Assembly: GCA_014529385.2 (NCBI GenBank)
Contig: CM043967.1
Span: 87,097,278-87,161,277, forward strand
Length of the DNA: 64,000 bases
Origin: Adiantum capillus-veneris
Taxonomy: Eukaryota > Streptophyta > Polypodiopsida > Polypodiales > Pteridaceae
Direction of reading: 5' to 3'
The position numbers and the translations under genes are program-made. Position 1 is the stretch's first letter. Every line of letters starts with the position of its first letter. Below the pieces are notes generated by a model. The model saw only the letters and a list, made by a program, of their open reading frames with translations, did not search any database and was not told the DNA's origin. Positions 34,701 to 48,080 of the stretch are shown here, in pieces.

Positions 34701-37700
34701 ACACCCCCATCTGAAACCTATCATGGTGACTCCAAGTGGTGAGAAAGAATAACCTTTAAAATATAGGCTTATAGGTTGGACAAGTGGTGGACCTTAACAC
34801 CCAAATATTCTTAATATAATGACATAGAGTGAAAAAGACGTGGTGAATCTTGAGACAAAACCACTCATGCTACTAGTGGTAATAGCTTGGACAAGTGGTG
34901 GACCTTGAACGTAAACCCACCATGTTCGAATAGACTTAGCTTCGACAAATGGTGGAGCATCGTTCTCTCCATCTTTCAATGAAGCCTAGCTTGGACAAGT
35001 AGTGGACCTTTGTTTCTCTCTAGGTTTCAATAGAGTTAGCTTGGACAAGTGGTGGACCTTGGAACCGAACCCCCATGCAAAAGCTATCATGTTCACTCCA
35101 AGTGGTTAGAAAGAATAACCTTAATGATATATCCTTATAGGTTGGACAAGTGGTGGACCTTAACACCCCGATATTGTTAATATAATGGCATAGAGTGGAA
35201 AAGTGGTGAATCTTGAGACAAAAGCACTCATGCTACTAGCGGTACTAGCTTGGACAAGTGGTGGAACTTGAACGTAAACCCCCCATGTTTCAATAGACTT
35301 AGCTTCGACAAATGGTGGAGCATCGTTCTCTCCATCTTTCAATGGAGCCTAGCTTGGACAAGTAGTGGACCTTTGTTTCTCTCTAGGTTTCAATAGAGTT
35401 AGCTTGGACAAGTGGTGGACCTTGGAACCAAACCCCCATGTAAAACCTATCATGTTCACTCCAAGTGGTGAGAAAGAATAACCTTAATGATATATCCTTA
35501 TAGGTTGGACAAGTGGTGGACCTTAACACCCAGATATTCTTAATATATTGGCATAGAGTGGAAAAGTGGTGAATCTTGAGAGAAAACTACTCACGCTACT
35601 AGCAATAATAGGTTGGACAAGTGGTGGACCTTGAATGTAAACCCCCCATCTACGAAATATCGTGGGTTTAAGGTATTTAGATGGAGCTTAGCATCTTGGA
35701 GACATGGTGCACCTTGCTTCTCTTCATGTTTCAATGGAGCCTATCTTGGACAAATGGTGGAGCATCCTTCTCTCCATGTTTCAATGGACCCTAGCTTGTG
35801 GACCCTAGCTTGCACAAGTGGTGGACCTTTGCTTCTCTCTATGTTTCAATAGAGTTACCTTGGAAAAGTGGTGGACCTTGGAACCAAACCCGAATGTAAA
35901 ACCTATCATGGTCACTCCAATTTGTGAGAAAGAATAACCTTTAAGATATAGCCTAATAGGTTGGACAAATGGTGGACCTTAACACCCAGATATCCCTAAT
36001 ATAATGACATAGAGTGATAAAGTGGTGAATCTTGAGACAAAACCACTCATGCTACTAGCGGTAATAGCTTGGACAAGTGGTGGACCTTGAACGTAAACCC
36101 CTCATGTTTTAATCGAGTTAGCTTCGAGAAATGATGGAGCATCCTTCTCTCCATTTTTCAATGGAGCCTAGCTTAGACAAGTGGTGGACCTTTGCTTCTC
36201 TCTATAATTCAATAGAGTTAGCTTGGACAAGTGGTGGAACTTGAAACCAAACCCCCATGTAAAACCTACCATGGTCACTCCAAGTGGTAAGAAAGAATAA
36301 CCTTTAAGATGTAGCCTTATAGGTTGTACAAGTGGTGGACCTTAACACCCACATATTCTTGTTATAATGACATAGAGTGGAAAACTGGTGAATCTTGAGA
36401 CCAAACCACTCAGGCTACTACCAATAATATCTTGGACAAGTGTTGGACCTTGAATGTAAACCCCTCATCTACGACATATCATGAGTTTAATGTTTTTAGA
36501 TGGAGCGTAGCATCTTGGAGACATGGTGCAGCTTGCTTCTCGTCATGTTTCAATGGAGCCTATCTTGGACAAATGGTGGAGCATCCTTCTCTCCATGTTA
36601 CAATGGAGCCTAGCTTGGACAAGTGGTGGACCTTTTCTTCTCTCTCTGTTTCAATACAGTTATCTTGGACAAGTGGTGGAGCTTGGAACAAAACCCCCAT
36701 ATAAAACCTATCATGGTCACTCCAAGTGGTGAGAAAGAATAACCTTTAAGATATAGACTTATAGGTTGGACAAGTGGTGGACCTTGAATGTAAACCCCCC
36801 ATCTACGAAATATGGTGGGTTTAAGGTATTTAGATGGAGTCTAGCATCTTGGAGACATGGTGCACCTTGCTTCTCTTCATGTTTCTATGGAGCCTATCTT
36901 GGACAAATGGTGGAGCATCCTTCTCTCCATGTTTCAATGGACCCTAGCTTGGACAAGTGGTGGTCCCTTGCTTCTCTCTCTGTTTCAATAGAGTTAGCTT
37001 GGACAAGTGGTGGAGCTTGGAACCAAACCCCCATGTAAAACCTATCATGGTTACTCCATGTGGTAAGAAAGAATAACCTTTAAGATATAGACTTATAGGT
37101 TGGACAAGTGGTGGACCTTAACACCCACATATTCTTAATATAATGACATAGAGTGGAAAAGTGGTGAATCTTGAGACAAATCCACTCATGCTAGTAGCGA
37201 TAATAGCTTGGACAAGTATCGGCCCTTGTATGTAAACCGCCCATGTACAAAATATCCTCGGTTTAAGGTTTTTTGATGAAGCGTAGCATCTTGGAGACAT
37301 GGTGCAGCTTGCTTCTCTTCATTTTTCGATGGAGCCTATCTTGGACAAATGGTGGAGCATCCTTCTCTCTATGTTTCAATGGACCCTAGCTTGGACAAGT
37401 GGTGGACCTTTGCTTCTATCTATGTTTCAACAGAGTTTGCTTGGACAAGTGGTGGACCTTCGAACTCAAACCCCCATGTGAAACCTATCATGGTCACTCC
37501 AAGTGGTGAGAAAGAATAACCTTTCAAATATAGGCTTATAGGTTGGACAAGTGGTGGACCTTAACACCCAAATATTCTTAATATAATGACATAGAGTGAA
37601 ATAGCGGTGAATCTTGAGACAAAACCACTCATGCTACTAGCGATAATAGCTTGGACATGTGGTGGAACTTGAGCGTAAACCCACCATGTTTCAATAGACT

Positions 37701-38400
37701 TAGCTTCGACAAATGGTGGAGCATCGTTCTCTCCATCTTTCAATGGAGCCTAGGTTGGACAAGTAGTGGACCTTTGCTTCTATCTATGATTTAATAGAGT
37801 TTGCTTGGACAAGTGGTGGACCTTGAATATCAAACCCCCATGTGAAACCTATCATGGTCACTACAAGTGGTGAGAAAGAATAACCTTTAAAATATAGGCT
37901 TATAGGTTGGACAAGTGGTGGACCTTAACACCCAAATATTCTTAATATAATGACATAGAGTGAAAAAGTGGTGGACCTTTGCTTCTCTCTATAACTCAAT
38001 AGAGTTAGCTTGGACAAGTGGTGGACCCTGAACGTAAACCCCCCATGTTTTAATATAATTGAATCATTAATATAATGGCATAGAGTGGAAAAGTGGTGAA
38101 TCTTGAGACAAAACCACTCATGCTACTAGCGGTAATTGCTTGGACAAGTGGTGGACCCTGAACGTAAACCCCCCATGTTTTAATAGAGTTAGCTTCAAGA
38201 AATGATGGAGCATCCTTCTCTCCATGTCTCAATGGAGCCTAGCTTGGACAAGTGGTGGATCTTTGCTTCTCTCTATGTTTCAATAGAGTTAGCTTGGACA
38301 AGTAGTGGACCTTGGAACCAAACCCCCATGTAAAACCTATCATGGTCACTCCAAGTGGTAAGAAAGAATAACGTTTAAGATGTAGCCAAACCCCCATGTA
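31723..38400 (+). repeat. Segmental block beta-1 and following units
   Basis: From 31723 to about 35.0 kb, landmarks recur at +7,086 to +7,088. A shared unusual junction, CGTAAACCTTCCAAGTGG at about 32485, marks common descent with 39572. Positions about 36432-37300 recur at +7,864. The tail (37.97-38.40 kb) contains two irregular junctions. Confidence 0.75.
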
Positions 38401-38810
38401 AAACCTAGCATGATTCAATGGAGCCTAGCTTGGACAAGTGGTGGACCTTTGCTTCTCTCTATGATTCAATAGAGTTAGCTTGGACAAGTGGTGGACCTTG
38501 GAACCAAACCCCCACGTAAACCCCCATGAAGCCTAGCATCTTGGAGACATGGTGCACCTTGCTTCTCTTCATGTTTCAATGGAGCTTATCTTGGACAAAT
38601 AGTGGAGCATCCTTCTCTCCATGTTTCAATGGACCCTAGCTTGCACAAGTGGTGGACCTTTGCTTCTATCTATGATTCAATAGAGTTTGCTTGGACAAGT
38701 GGTGGACCTTGGAACTCAAACCCCCATGTGAAACCTATCATGGTCACTCCAAGTGGTGAGAAAGAATAACCTTTAAAATATAGGCTTATAGGTTGGACCA
38801 GTGGTGGACC

Positions 38811-41800
38811 TTAACACCCAAATATTCCTAATATAATGATATAGAGTAAAAAAGTGGTGAATCTTGAGACAAAACCACTCATGCTACGAGCAGTAATAGC
38901 TTGGACAAGTGGTGGAACTTGAACGTAAACCCACCATGTTTCAATAGACTTAGCTTCGACAAATGGTGGAGCATCGTTCTCTCCATCTTTCAATGGAGCC
39001 TAGCTTGGACAAGTAGTGGACCTTTGTTTCTCTCTAGGTTTCAATAGAGTTAGCTTGGACAAGTGGTGGACCTTGGAACCAAACCCCCATGTAAAACCTA
39101 TCAATTTCACTCCAAGTGGTAGGAAAGAATAACCTTAATGATATATCCATTTAGGTTGGACAAGTGGTGGACCTTAACACCCAGATATTCTTAATATAAT
39201 GGCATAGAGTGGAAAAGTGGTGAATCTTGAGACAAAACCACTCATGCTACTAGCGGTAATAGCTTGGACAAGTGGTGGACCTTGAACGTAAACCCCCCAT
39301 GTTTTAATAGAGTTAGCTTTCGAGAAATGATGGAGCATCCTTCTCTCCATGTTTCAATGGAGCCTAGCTTAGATAAGTGGTGGAACTTTGCTTCTCTCTA
39401 TAATTCAATAGAGTTAGCTTGGACAAGTGGTGGAACTTGGAACCAATCCCCATGTAAAACCTAGGATGATTTAATGGAGCCTAGCTTGGACAAGTGGTGG
39501 ACCTTTGCTTCTCTCTATGATTCAATAGAGTTAGCTTGGACAAGTGGTGGACCTTGGAACCAAACCCCCGTAAACCTTCCAAGTGGTAAGAAAGAATAAC
39601 CTTTAAGATGTAGCCTTATAGGTTGTACAAGTGGTGGACCTTAACACCGACATATTCTTAATATAATGACATAGAGTGGAAAAGTGGTGAATCTTGAGAC
39701 CAAACCACTCAGGCTACTACCGATAATAGCTTGGACAAGTGTTGGACCTTGAATGTAAACCCCTCACCTATGACATATCATGGGTTTAATGTTTTTAGAT
39801 GGAGCCTAGCATCTTGGAGACATGGTGCAGCTTGCTTCTCGTCATGTTTCAATGGAGCCTATCTTGGACAAATGGTGGAGCATCCTTCTCTCCATGCTAC
39901 AATGGAGCCTAGCTTGGACAAGTGGTGGACCTTTTCTTCTCTTTCTGTTTCAATACAGTTACCTTGGACAGATGGTGGAGCTTGGAACAAAACCCCCATA
40001 TAAAACCTATCATGGTCACTCCAAGTGGTAAGAAAGAATAACCTTTAAGATATAGACTTATAGGTTGGACAAGTGGTGGACCTTGAATGTAAACCCCCCA
40101 TCTACGAAATATGGTGGGTTTAAGGTATTTAGATGGAGTCTAGCATCTTGGAGACATGGTGCACCTTGCTTCTCTTCATGTTTCAATGGAGCCTATCTTG
40201 GACAAATGGTGGAGCATCCTTCTCTCCATGTTTCAATGGACCCTAGCTTGGACAAGTGGTGGACCTTTGCTTCTCTCTCTGTTTCAATAGAGTTAGCTTG
40301 GACAAGTGGTGGGGCTTGGAACCAAACCCGCACGTAAAACCTATCATGGTTACTCCAAGTGGTAAGAAAGAATAACCTTTAAGATATAGACCTATAGGTT
40401 GGACAAGTGGTGGACCTTAACACCCACATATTGTTAATATAATGACATAGAGTGGAAAAGTGGTGAATCTTGAAACAAATCCACTCATGCTACTAGCGAT
40501 AATAGCTTGGACAAGTATCAGCCCTTGAATGTAAACCGCCCATGTACGAAATATCCTGGGTTTAAGGTATTTCGATGAAGCCTAGCATCTTGGAGACATG
40601 GTGCAGCTTGCTTCTCTTAATTTTTCCATGAAGCCTATCTTGGACAAATGGCGGAGCATCTGTCTCTCCATGTTTCAATGGACCCTAGCTTGGACAAGTG
40701 GTGGACCTTTGCTGATCTCTATGATTCAATAGAGTTAGCTTGGACAAGTGGTGGAGCTTGGAACCAAACCCCCATGTAAAACCTATCATGGTCAGTCCAA
40801 GTGGTGAGAAAGAATAACCTTTAAAATATGGGCTTATAGGTTGGACAAGTGGTGGACCTTTACACCCAAATATTCTTAATATAATGACATAGAGTGAAAA
40901 AGTGGTGAATCTTGAGACAAAACCACTCATGCTACTAGCGATAATAGCTTGGACAAGTGGTGGAACTTGAACGTAAACCCCCCATGTTTCAATAGACTTA
41001 GCTTCCACAAATGGTGGAGCATCGTTCTCTCCATCTTTCAATGGAGCCTAGCTTGGACAAGTAGTGGACCTTCAAGTGGTCGACCTTGGAACCAAACCCC
41101 CATGTAAATCCTATCATGTTCACTCCAAGTGGTGAGAAAGAATAACCTTAATGATATACCCTTATAGGTTGGACAAGTGGTGGACCTTAACACCCCGATA
41201 TTGTGAATATAATGGCATAATGTGGAAAAGTGGTGAATCTTGAGACAAAAGCACTCATGCTACTAGCGGTACTAGCTTGGACAAGTGGTGGACCTTGAAC
41301 GTAAACCCCCCATGTTTTAATAGAGTTAGCTTCGAGAAATGATGGAGCATCCTTCTCTCCATGTTTCAATGGAGCCTAGCTTGGACAAGTGGTGGACCTT
41401 TGCTTCTCTCTATGATTCAATAGATTTAGCTTGGACAAGTGGTGGAGCTTGGAACCAATCCCCCATGTAAAACCTAGGATGATTTAATGGAGCCTAGCTT
41501 GGACAAGTGGTGGACCTTTGCTTCTCTCTATGATTCAATAGAGTTAGCTTGGACAAGTGGTGGACCTTGGAACCAAACCCCCACGTAAACCCCCATGAAG
41601 CCTAGCATCTTGGCGACATGGTGCAGCTTGCTTCTCTTCATTTTTGGATGGAGCCTATCTTGGACAAATGGTGGAGCATTCTTCTCTCGATGTTTCAATG
41701 GACCCTAGCTTGGACAAGTGGTGGACCTTTGCTTCTATCTATGATTCAATAGAGTTTGCTTGGACAAGTGGTGGACTTTGGAACTCACACCCCCATCTGA

Positions 41801-42450
41801 AACCTATCATGGTGACTCCAAGTGGTGAGAAAGAATAACCTTTAAAATATAGGCTTATAGGTTGGACAAGTGGTGGACCTTAACACCCAAATATTCTTAA
41901 TATAATGACATAGAGTGAAAAAGATGTGGTGAATCTTGAGACAAAACCACTCATGCTACTAGCGATAATAGCTTGGACAAGTGGTGGACCTTGAACGTAA
42001 ACCCACCATGTTCGAATAGACTTAGCTTCGACAAATGGTGGAGCATCGTTCTCTCCATCTTTCAATGGAGCCTAGCTTGGACAAGTAGTGGACCTTTGTT
42101 TCTCTCTAGGTTTCAATAGAGTTAGCTTGGACAAGTGGTGGACCTTGGAACCGAACCCCCATGTAAAACCTATCATGTTCACTCCAAGTGGTGAGAAAGA
42201 ATAACCTTAAGATATATCCTTATAGGTTGGACAAGTGGTGGACCTTAACACCCCGATATTGTTAATATAATGGCATAGAGTGGAAAAGTGGTGAATCTTG
42301 AGACAAAACCACTCATGCTACTAGCGGTACTAGCTTGGACAAGTGGTGGTTATTGAACGTAAACCCCCCATGTTTTAATAGAGTTAGCTTCGAGAAATGA
42401 TGAAGCATCCTTCTCTCCATGTTTCAATGGAGCCTAGCTTAGACAAGTGG
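38811..42450 (+). repeat. Segmental block beta-2
   Basis: This is a copy of beta-1 at about +7,086: 39731, 40065, 40685, 41187, 41644 and 41880 correspond to 32645, 32979, 33599, 34101, 34558 and 34794. It shares beta-1's kernel-to-kernel deletion near 41070. Confidence 0.8.
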
Positions 42451-45400
42451 TGGACCTTTGCTTCTCTCTATAATTTCAATAGAGTTAGCTTGGACAAGTG
42501 GTGGAGCTTGGACCAAACCCCCATGTAAAACCTATCATGGTTACTCCAAGTGGTAAGAAAGAATAACCTTTAAGATATAGAGTTATAGGTTGGACAAGTG
42601 GTGGACCTTAACACCCACATATTGTTAATATAATGACATACAGTGGAAAAGTGGTGAATCTTGAGACAAAACCACTCATGCTACTAGCGATAATAGCTTG
42701 GACAAGTATCGGCCCTTGAATGTAAACCCCCCATGTACAAAATATCCTGGGTTTAAGGTATTCGATGAAGCCTAGCATCTTGGAGACATGGTGCAGCTTG
42801 CTTCTCTTCATTTTTCGATGGAGCCTATCTTGGACAAATGGTGAGCATCCTTCTCTCCATGTTTCAATGGACCCTAGCTTGGACAAGTGGTGGACCTTTG
42901 CTGATCTCTATGATTCAATAGAGTTAGCTTGGACAAGTGGTGGACCTTGGAACCAAACCCCCATGTAAAACCTATCATGGTCACTCCAAGTGGTGAGAAA
43001 GAATAACCTTTAAAATATAGGCTTATGGTTGGACAAGTGGTGGACCTTAACACCCAAATATTCTTAAGATAATGACATAGAGTGAAAAAGTGGTGAATCT
43101 TGAGACAAAACCACTCATGCTACTAGCGATAATAGCTTGGACAAGTGGTGCAACTTGAACGTAAACCCCCCATGTTTCAATAGACTTAGCTTCGACAAAT
43201 GGTGGAGCATCGTTCTCTCCATCTTTCAATGGAGCCTAGCTTGGACAAGTATGGACCTTTGTTTCTCTCTAGGTTTCAATAGAGTTAGCTTGGACAAGTG
43301 GTGGAACTTGGAACCAAACCCCCATGTAAAACCTATCATGGTCACTCCAAGTGGTGAGAAAGAATAACCTTTAAGATATATCCTTATAGGTTGGACAAGT
43401 GGTGGACCTTAACACCCAGATATTCTTATATAATGCATAGAGTGAAAGTGTGAATCTTGAGAGAAAACCACTCAGCTACTAGCAATAATAGCTTGGACAA
43501 GTGGTGGACCTTGAATGTAAACCCCTCATCTACGAAATATCGTGGGTTTAAGGTATTTAGATGGAGCTAGCATCTTGGAGACATGGTGCACCTTGCTCTC
43601 TTCATGTTTCAATGGAGCCTATCTTGGACAAATGGTGGAGCATCCTTCTCTCCATGTTTCAATGGACCCTAGCTTGGACAAGTGGTGGACCTTTGCTTCT
43701 CTCTATGTTTCAATAGAGTTAGCTTGGACAAGTGGTGGACCTTGGAACCAAACCCCCATGTAAAACCTATCATGGTCACTCCAATTTGTGAGAAAGAATA
43801 ACCTTTAAGATATAGCCTTATAGGTTGGACAAGTGGTGGACCTTAACACCCAGATATCCTTAATATAATGACATAGAGTGATAAAGTGGTGAATCTTGAA
43901 CAAAACCACTCATGCTACTAGCGGTAATAGCTTTGGACAAGTGGTGGACCTTGAACGTAAACCCCCCATGTTTTAATGGAGTTAGCTTCGAGAAATGATG
44001 GAGCATCCTTCTCTCCATGTTTCAATGGAGCCTAGCTTGGACAAGTGGTGGACCTTTGCTTCTCTCTATGTTTCAATAGAGTTAGCTTGGACAAGTGGTG
44101 GAACTTGAAACCAAACCCCCATGTAAAACCTATCATGGTCACTCCAAGTGGTAAGAAAGAATAACCTTTAAGATGTAGCCTTATAGGTTGTACAAGTGGT
44201 GGACCTTAACACCCACATATTCTTAATATAATGACATAGAGTGGAAAAGTGGTGAATCTTGAGACCAAACCACTCAGGCTACTACCAATAATAGCTTGGA
44301 CAAGTATTGGACCTTGAATGTAAACCCCTCATCTACGACATATCATGAGTTTAATGTTTTTAGATGGAGCCTAGCATCTTGGAGACATGGTGCAGCTTGC
44401 TTCTCGTCATGTTTCAATGGAGCCTATCTTGGACAAATGGTGGAGCATCCTTCTCTCCATGTTACAATGGAGCCTAGCTTGGACAAGTGGTGGACCTTTT
44501 CTTCTCTCTCTATTTCAATACAGTTAGCTTGGACAAGTGCTGGAGCTTGGAACAAAACCCCCATATAAAACCTATCATGGTCACTCCAAGTGGTGAGAAA
44601 GAATAACCTTTAAGATATAGACTTATAGGTTGGACAAGTGGTGGACCTTGAATGTAAACCCCCCATCTACGAAATATGGTGGGTTTAAGGTATTTAGATG
44701 GAGTCTAGCATCTTGGAGACATGGTGCACCTTGCTTCTCTACATGTTTCTATGGAGCCTATCTTGGACAAATGGTGGAGCATCCTTCTCTCCATGTTTCA
44801 ATGGACCCTAGCTTGGACAAGTGGTGGACCTTTGCTTCTCTCTCTGTTTCAATAGAGTTAGCTTGGACAAGTGGTGGAGCTTGGAACCAAACCCCCATGT
44901 AAAACCTATCATGGTTACTCCATGTGGTAAGAAAGAATAACCTTTAAGATATAGACTTATAGGTTGGACAAGTGGTGGACCTTAACACCCACATATTCTT
45001 AATATAATGACATAGAGTGGAAAAGTGGTGAATCTTGAGACAAATCCACTCATGCTACTAGCGATAATAGCTTGGACAAGTATCGGCCCTTGAATGTAAA
45101 CCGCCCATGTACAAAATATCCTCGGTTTAAGGTTTTTTGATGAAGCGTAGCATCTTGGAGACATGGTGCAGCTTGCTTCTCTTCATTTTTCGATGGAGCC
45201 TATCTTGGACAAATGGTGGAGCATCCTTCTCTCTATGTTTCAATGGACCCTAGCTTGGACAAGTGGTGGACCTTTGCTTCTATCTATGATTCAATAGAGT
45301 TTGCTTGGACAAGTGTGGACCTTCGAACTCAAACCCCCATGTGAAACCTATCATGGTCACTCCAAGTGGTGAGAAAGAATAACCTTTAAAATATAGGCTT

Positions 45401-48080
45401 ATAGGTTGGACAAGTGGTGGACCTTAACACCCAAATATTCTTAATAAAATGACATAGAGTGAAATAGGGTGAATCTTGAGACAAAACCACTCATGCTAAT
45501 AGCGATAATAGCTTGGACAATGTGGTGGAACTTGAACGTAAACCCACCATGTTTCAATAGACTTAGCTTCGACAAATGGTGGAGCATCGTTCTCTCCATC
45601 TTTCAATGGAGCCTAGCTTGGACAAGTAGTGGACCTTTGCTTCTATCTATGATTCAATAGAGTTTGCTTGGACAAGTGGTGGACCTTGAAACTCAAACCC
45701 CCATGTGAAACCTATCATGGTCACTCCAAGTGGTGAGAAAGAATAACCTTTAAAATATAGGCTTATAGGTTGGACAAGTGGTGGACCTTAACACCCAAAT
45801 ATTCTTAATATAATGACATAGAGTGAAAAAGTGGTGAATCTTGAGACAAAACCACTCATGCTACTAGCGATAATAGCTTGGACAAGTGGTGGAACTTGAA
45901 CGTAAACCCCCATGTTTCAATAGACTTAGCTTCGACAAATGGTGGAGCATCGTTCTCTCCATCTTTCAATGGAGCCTAGCTTGGAGAAGTAGTGGACCTT
46001 TGTTTCTCTCTAGGTTTCATAGAGTTAGCTTGGACAAGTGGTGGACCTTGGAACCAAACCCCATGTAAAACCTGTCATGTTCACTCCAAGTGGTGAGAAA
46101 GAATAACCTTAATGATATATCCTTATAGGTTGGACAAGTGGTGGACCTTAACACCCAGATATTCTTAATATAATGGCATGGAGTGGAAAAGTGGTAAATC
46201 TTGAGAGCAAACTACTCATGCTACTAGCGATAATAGGTTGGAAAGTGGTGGACCTTGAATGTAAACCCCCCATCTACGAAATATCGTGGGTTTAAGGTAT
46301 TTAGATGGATCCTAGCATCTTGGAGACATGGTGCACCTTGCTTCTCTTCATGTTTCAATGAGCCTATCTTGGACAAATGGTGGAGCATCCTTCTCTCCAT
46401 GTTTCAATGGACCCTAGCTTGCACAAGTGGTGGACCTTTGCTTCTCTCTATGTTTCAATAGAGTTTTCTTGGACAAGTGGTGGACCTTGGAACTCAAACC
46501 CCCATGTGAAACCTATCATGGTCACTCCAAGTGGTGAGAAAGAATAACCTTTAGAATATAGGCTTATAGGTTGGACAAGTGGTGGAGCTTAACACCCAAA
46601 TATTCTTAATATAATGACATAGAGTGAAAAAGTGGTGAATCTTGAGACAAAACCACTCATGCTACTAGCATAATAGCTTGGACAAGTGGTGGAACTTGAA
46701 CGTAAACCCCCCATGTTTCAATAGACTTAGCTTCGACAAATGGTGGAGCATCGTTCTCTCCATCTTTCAATGGAGCCTAGCTTGGACAAGTAGTGGACCT
46801 TTGTTTCTCTCTAGGTTTCAATAGAGTTAGCTTGGACAAGTGGTGGACCTTGGAACCAAACCCCCATGTAAAACCTATCATGGTCACTTCAAGTGGTGAG
46901 AAAGAATAACCTTAATAATATATCCTTATAGGTTGGACAAGTGGTGGAGCTTAACACCCAGATATTCTTAATATAATGGAATAGAGTGGAAAAGTGGTGA
47001 ATCTTGAGACAAAACCACTCATGCTACTAGCGGTAATAGCTTGGACAAGTGGTGGACCTTGAACGTAAACCCCCCATGTTTTAATAGAGTTAGCTTCAAG
47101 AAATGATGGAGCATCCTTCTCTCTATGTCTCAATGGAGCCTAGCTTGGACAAGTGGTGGATCTTTGTTTCTCTCTATGTTTCAATAGAGTTAGCTTGGAC
47201 AAGTGGTGGACCTTGAAAACAAACCCCCATGTAAAACCTAGCATGATTCAATGGAGCCTAGCTTGGACAAGTGGTGGACCTTGGAACCAAACCCCCATGT
47301 AAAACCTAGCATGATTCAATGGAGCCTAGCTTGGACAAGTGGTGGACCTTTGCTTCTCTCTATGATTCAATAGAGTTAGCTTGGACAAGTGGTGGACCTT
47401 GGAACCAAACCCCCACGTAAACCCCCATGAAGCGTAGGATCTTGGAAACATGGTGTACCTTGCTTCTCTTCATGTTTCAATGGAGCCTATCTTGGACAAA
47501 TAGTGGAGCATCCTTCTCTCCATGTTTCAATGGACCCTAGCTTGCACAAGTGGTGGACCTTTGCTTCTATCTATGATTCAATAGAGTTTGCTTGGACAAG
47601 TGGTGGACCTTGGAACTCAAACCCCCATGTGAAACCTATCATGGTCACTCCAAGTGGTCAGAAAGAATAACCTTTAAAATATAGGCTTATAGGTTGGACA
47701 AGTGGTGGACCTTAACACACAAATATTCTTAATATAATGACATAGTGACATAGAGTGAAAAAGTGGTGAATTCTTGAGACAAAACCACTCATGTACTAGC
47801 AATAATAGCTTGCACAAGTGGTGAAACTTGAACGTAAACCACCATGTTTCAATAGACTTAGCTTCGAGAAATGGTGGAGCATCGTTCTCTCCATCTTTCA
47901 ATGGAGCCTAGCTTGGACAAGTAGTGACCTTTGTTTCTCTCTAGGTTTCAATAGAGTTAGCTTGGACAAGTGGTGGACCTTGGAACCAAACCCCATGTAA
48001 AACCTATCAATTTCACTCCAAGTGGTAGGAAAGAATAACCTTAATGATATATCCATTTAGGTTGGACAATGTGGTGGACT
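42450..48080 (+). repeat. Satellite segment with dense one-base indels
   Basis: The units are ordinary A/B/C/S types but carry many single-base losses and gains relative to all other copies. Examples: GGTATTCGATG near 42760, GGTGAGCATCC near 42841, AAGTATGGACC near 43250, AGCTTTGGAC near 43930, ACAAGTGTGGACC near 45313, GGACAATGTGG near 45516, TTCAATGAGCC near 46358, GTAGTGACC near 47925 and GGACAATGTGG near 48066. Elsewhere such changes are rare. Confidence 0.8.
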
